NCBI GenBank assembly: GCA_028692205.1 | Contig: JAQUXV010000155.1 | Span: 1-6,522, forward strand | Reading direction: 5' to 3' | DNA length: 6,522 bases | From: Eubacteriales bacterium | GTDB taxonomy: Bacteria; Bacillota_A; Clostridia; Christensenellales; Aristaeellaceae | Shown: positions 5,300 to 6,522 of the stretch, in pieces | Position numbering within the stretch: the stretch's first letter is position 1 | How the letters are laid out: the number at the start of each line of letters is the position of its first letter | Notes under the pieces: model-generated | Told to the model about the DNA's origin: nothing | The model's input: only the letters and a program-made list of their open reading frames with translations | Database searches by the model: none | Made by a program: the position numbers and the translations under genes

Positions 5300-6522
5300 C
5301 TATCCGTTTGCTTTCTCCTCGTGATAGGCTTTCTCCGTATTCACGTTCCAGATGTTGTCCTTTGTTGAGATACCTTCCGCTAAATTGTGTACGGCTTCAA
5401 AGCTGGTTGCCATGGAATGGTCCATGTTGTTATAGCGGTGCTGGCCGTTCCGGCCTACGCAATAGAGGTTTTCAAAGCCATTCAGATAATCGACCACACG
5501 ATCGATATGGTCGTAGGTATCAAAGTACGCAGGATAGGCCTTCTGCACGCGTTCACGATGGAAGTCCAGCACCTCGTCCCGGCTGTTGATCACGCCCATG
5601 GTAATCAACTCGTCCGTGGCGAAATTCGCACAGTCCGTTTCGGCCATGTTCCAGAAATCGTCCCCCTCGGTGCAGAAGTACTCCAGCCCGATCCAAACCG
5701 TATGTTCGGGATCCTTCACCATATAGGGCGACCAGTTGTTGAATATCTGGATTCGGCCCAGTTTCACATTGGTATCCTGAACGTAAATCCAGCAATCCGG
5801 CACAATGTTGCCCAGCGTTTTCAGGTGCGTCTGGTTTTGCAGGTTCAGGCGGTTTACCAGAAGCCCCACGGTGACAAAATCACGGTACGGCAATCCATCT
5901 GCAACCTTTTGCACCTCGGCAGGCGCCGTCGGCATCGCGGCTACCAAATCCTTAATCGGCATCGAGGAGAAGAACGCGTCGCCTTCCAACCGTTTTTCTT
6001 CCCCGTTCTCCCGATATGTTACAGCTGTTACCCTGTCGTTTTCTGTTTCCACGCCGGTGACATCGCAATTCATGAGCACATTGCCGCCTGCCTTGCGAAC
6101 ATCGTCGGCAACCGTTTCCCACAGTTGGCCGGGGCCGAACTTGGGGTAGCGGAATTCCTCAATCAGCGACGTCTGCACTTTCTTTTGCCGCGCCGCCTTG
6201 CTCATAAACAGTTTGGAAAACATGTCCTTGAGAATGCCGTGAATGGAAAGCCCTTTGGTACGCTGCGCGCCCCATTCGGCGGAAATCTCCCGCGGGTGAC
6301 GGCCCCACAGCTTCTCGGTATATCCCTCAAAAAACATGCTGTACAGTTTACGTCCAAAGCTGTTGATATAGAAGTTTTCCAGCGATGTTTCCGGCAGCTT
6401 GTGAAACACCGAATACAGATAGCTGAACCCCACCTGCATGGTGGTTCCAAACCCCATGGTTTTCAGCGTTGCCCATTTCAGGCTGATGGGATAATCAAAG
6501 AAGTGCCGCTGGTAATAAATCC
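5300..6522 (-). CDS. FAD-dependent oxidoreductase, UDP-galactopyranose mutase/amine-oxidase-like, N-terminus outside window
   Basis: The frame is open from the right edge to TAG at 5302-5300, with 406 residues visible. An internal ATG at 6457 is not the start: the frame reads on upstream through YYQRHFFDYPISLKW to the window end without a stop. Recognisable segments are YTEKLWG (6302-6322), a WGAQRTKGLS stretch just after it, and GRNGQHRYNNMDHSM near the C-terminus (5411-5455), which matches the FAD-contacting tail of this family. The N-terminal GxGxxG dinucleotide-binding motif should lie just beyond the edge. Family knowledge: such proteins resemble UDP-galactopyranose mutase and protoporphyrinogen-oxidase-like enzymes and are frequent in polysaccharide loci, but most have no proven reaction. 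True mutases usually end in GRLGxYRYYDMD-like motifs, so glf is not assigned. It converges on the wbp operon, so it is transcribed separately. Substrate unknown. Confidence 0.82.
   Translation of the reverse strand, partial: IYYQRHFFDYPISLKWATLKTMGFGTTMQVGFSYLYSVFHKLPETSLENFYINSFGRKLYSMFFEGYTEKLWGRHPREISAEWGAQRTKGLSIHGILKDMFSKLFMSKAARQKKVQTSLIEEFRYPKFGPGQLWETVADDVRKAGGNVLMNCDVTGVETENDRVTAVTYRENGEEKRLEGDAFFSSMPIKDLVAAMPTAPAEVQKVADGLPYRDFVTVGLLVNRLNLQNQTHLKTLGNIVPDCWIYVQDTNVKLGRIQIFNNWSPYMVKDPEHTVWIGLEYFCTEGDDFWNMAETDCANFATDELITMGVINSRDEVLDFHRERVQKAYPAYFDTYDHIDRVVDYLNGFENLYCVGRNGQHRYNNMDHSMATSFEAVHNLAEGISTKDNIWNVNTEKAYHEEKANG

Noticed and set aside
5300..6457. Complete oxidoreductase gene starting at ATG 6457
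   Set aside because: The frame continues upstream without a stop to the window edge with plausible family sequence, no ribosome site precedes 6457, and the FAD-binding N-terminus would be missing.
5300..6522. Assignment as UDP-galactopyranose mutase (glf)
   Set aside because: The C-terminal motif differs from the classical mutase and the N-terminal half of the active site cannot be seen.
1..6522. CRISPR array, transposon, phage or toxin-antitoxin genes
   Set aside because: No repeated spacer-like units, terminal repeats, transposase or small paired genes were seen on either strand.

Overview
The window (about 54% GC by eye) looks like chromosomal DNA from a Gram-positive anaerobe of the Clostridia. 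The basis is strong AAGGAG-type ribosome binding sites at consistent 7-8 base spacing, consensus sigma-A type promoters, and an AMP-binding acyl-CoA synthetase whose sequence style I associate with clostridial proteins. The lineage is an inference. I see no insertion sequence, CRISPR array, tRNA, rRNA or phage gene.

Layout. (1) Positions 1-1683, minus strand: a two-gene operon. An XRE-cupin transcription regulator is followed, with a 4-base ATGA overlap, by an acyl-CoA synthetase (AMP-forming) that runs off the left edge. Its promoter lies at 1739-1768, and a perfect 7-bp inverted repeat lies at the start of the predicted transcript. (2) Positions 1684-2158: a divergent intergenic region with that promoter and a second, rightward promoter (2029-2058). 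The right-hand leader carries a paired direct repeat and a bulged hairpin. (3) Positions 2159-5151, plus strand: a tightly packed wbpA-wbpB-wbpD operon. It is closed by a very strong intrinsic terminator (5181-5211). (4) Positions 5300-6522, minus strand and convergent: an FAD-dependent oxidoreductase of the UDP-galactopyranose mutase/amine-oxidase-like superfamily, lacking its N-terminus because the window ends.

How the genes work together. In P. aeruginosa and Bordetella, WbpA, WbpB, WbpE and WbpD convert UDP-GlcNAc to UDP-2,3-diacetamido-2,3-dideoxy-glucuronic acid, a precursor for surface glycans. WbpA oxidises C6, WbpB oxidises C3 to a ketone, WbpE transaminates the ketone and WbpD acetylates the new amine. 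Here WbpA, WbpB and WbpD are present and look intact, but the aminotransferase WbpE is missing from the operon and must be supplied from elsewhere if the pathway is complete. The flanking FAD oxidoreductase belongs to a family often found in polysaccharide loci, so the right half is probably part of a surface-polysaccharide region. The left operon looks functionally separate: activation of a carboxylic acid to its CoA thioester, controlled by its own ligand-sensing repressor or activator.

I found no clearly new system. The points most worth checking are the missing WbpE, the regulator's candidate operator, the wbpA leader structure, and several start codons that differ from the longest open frame.
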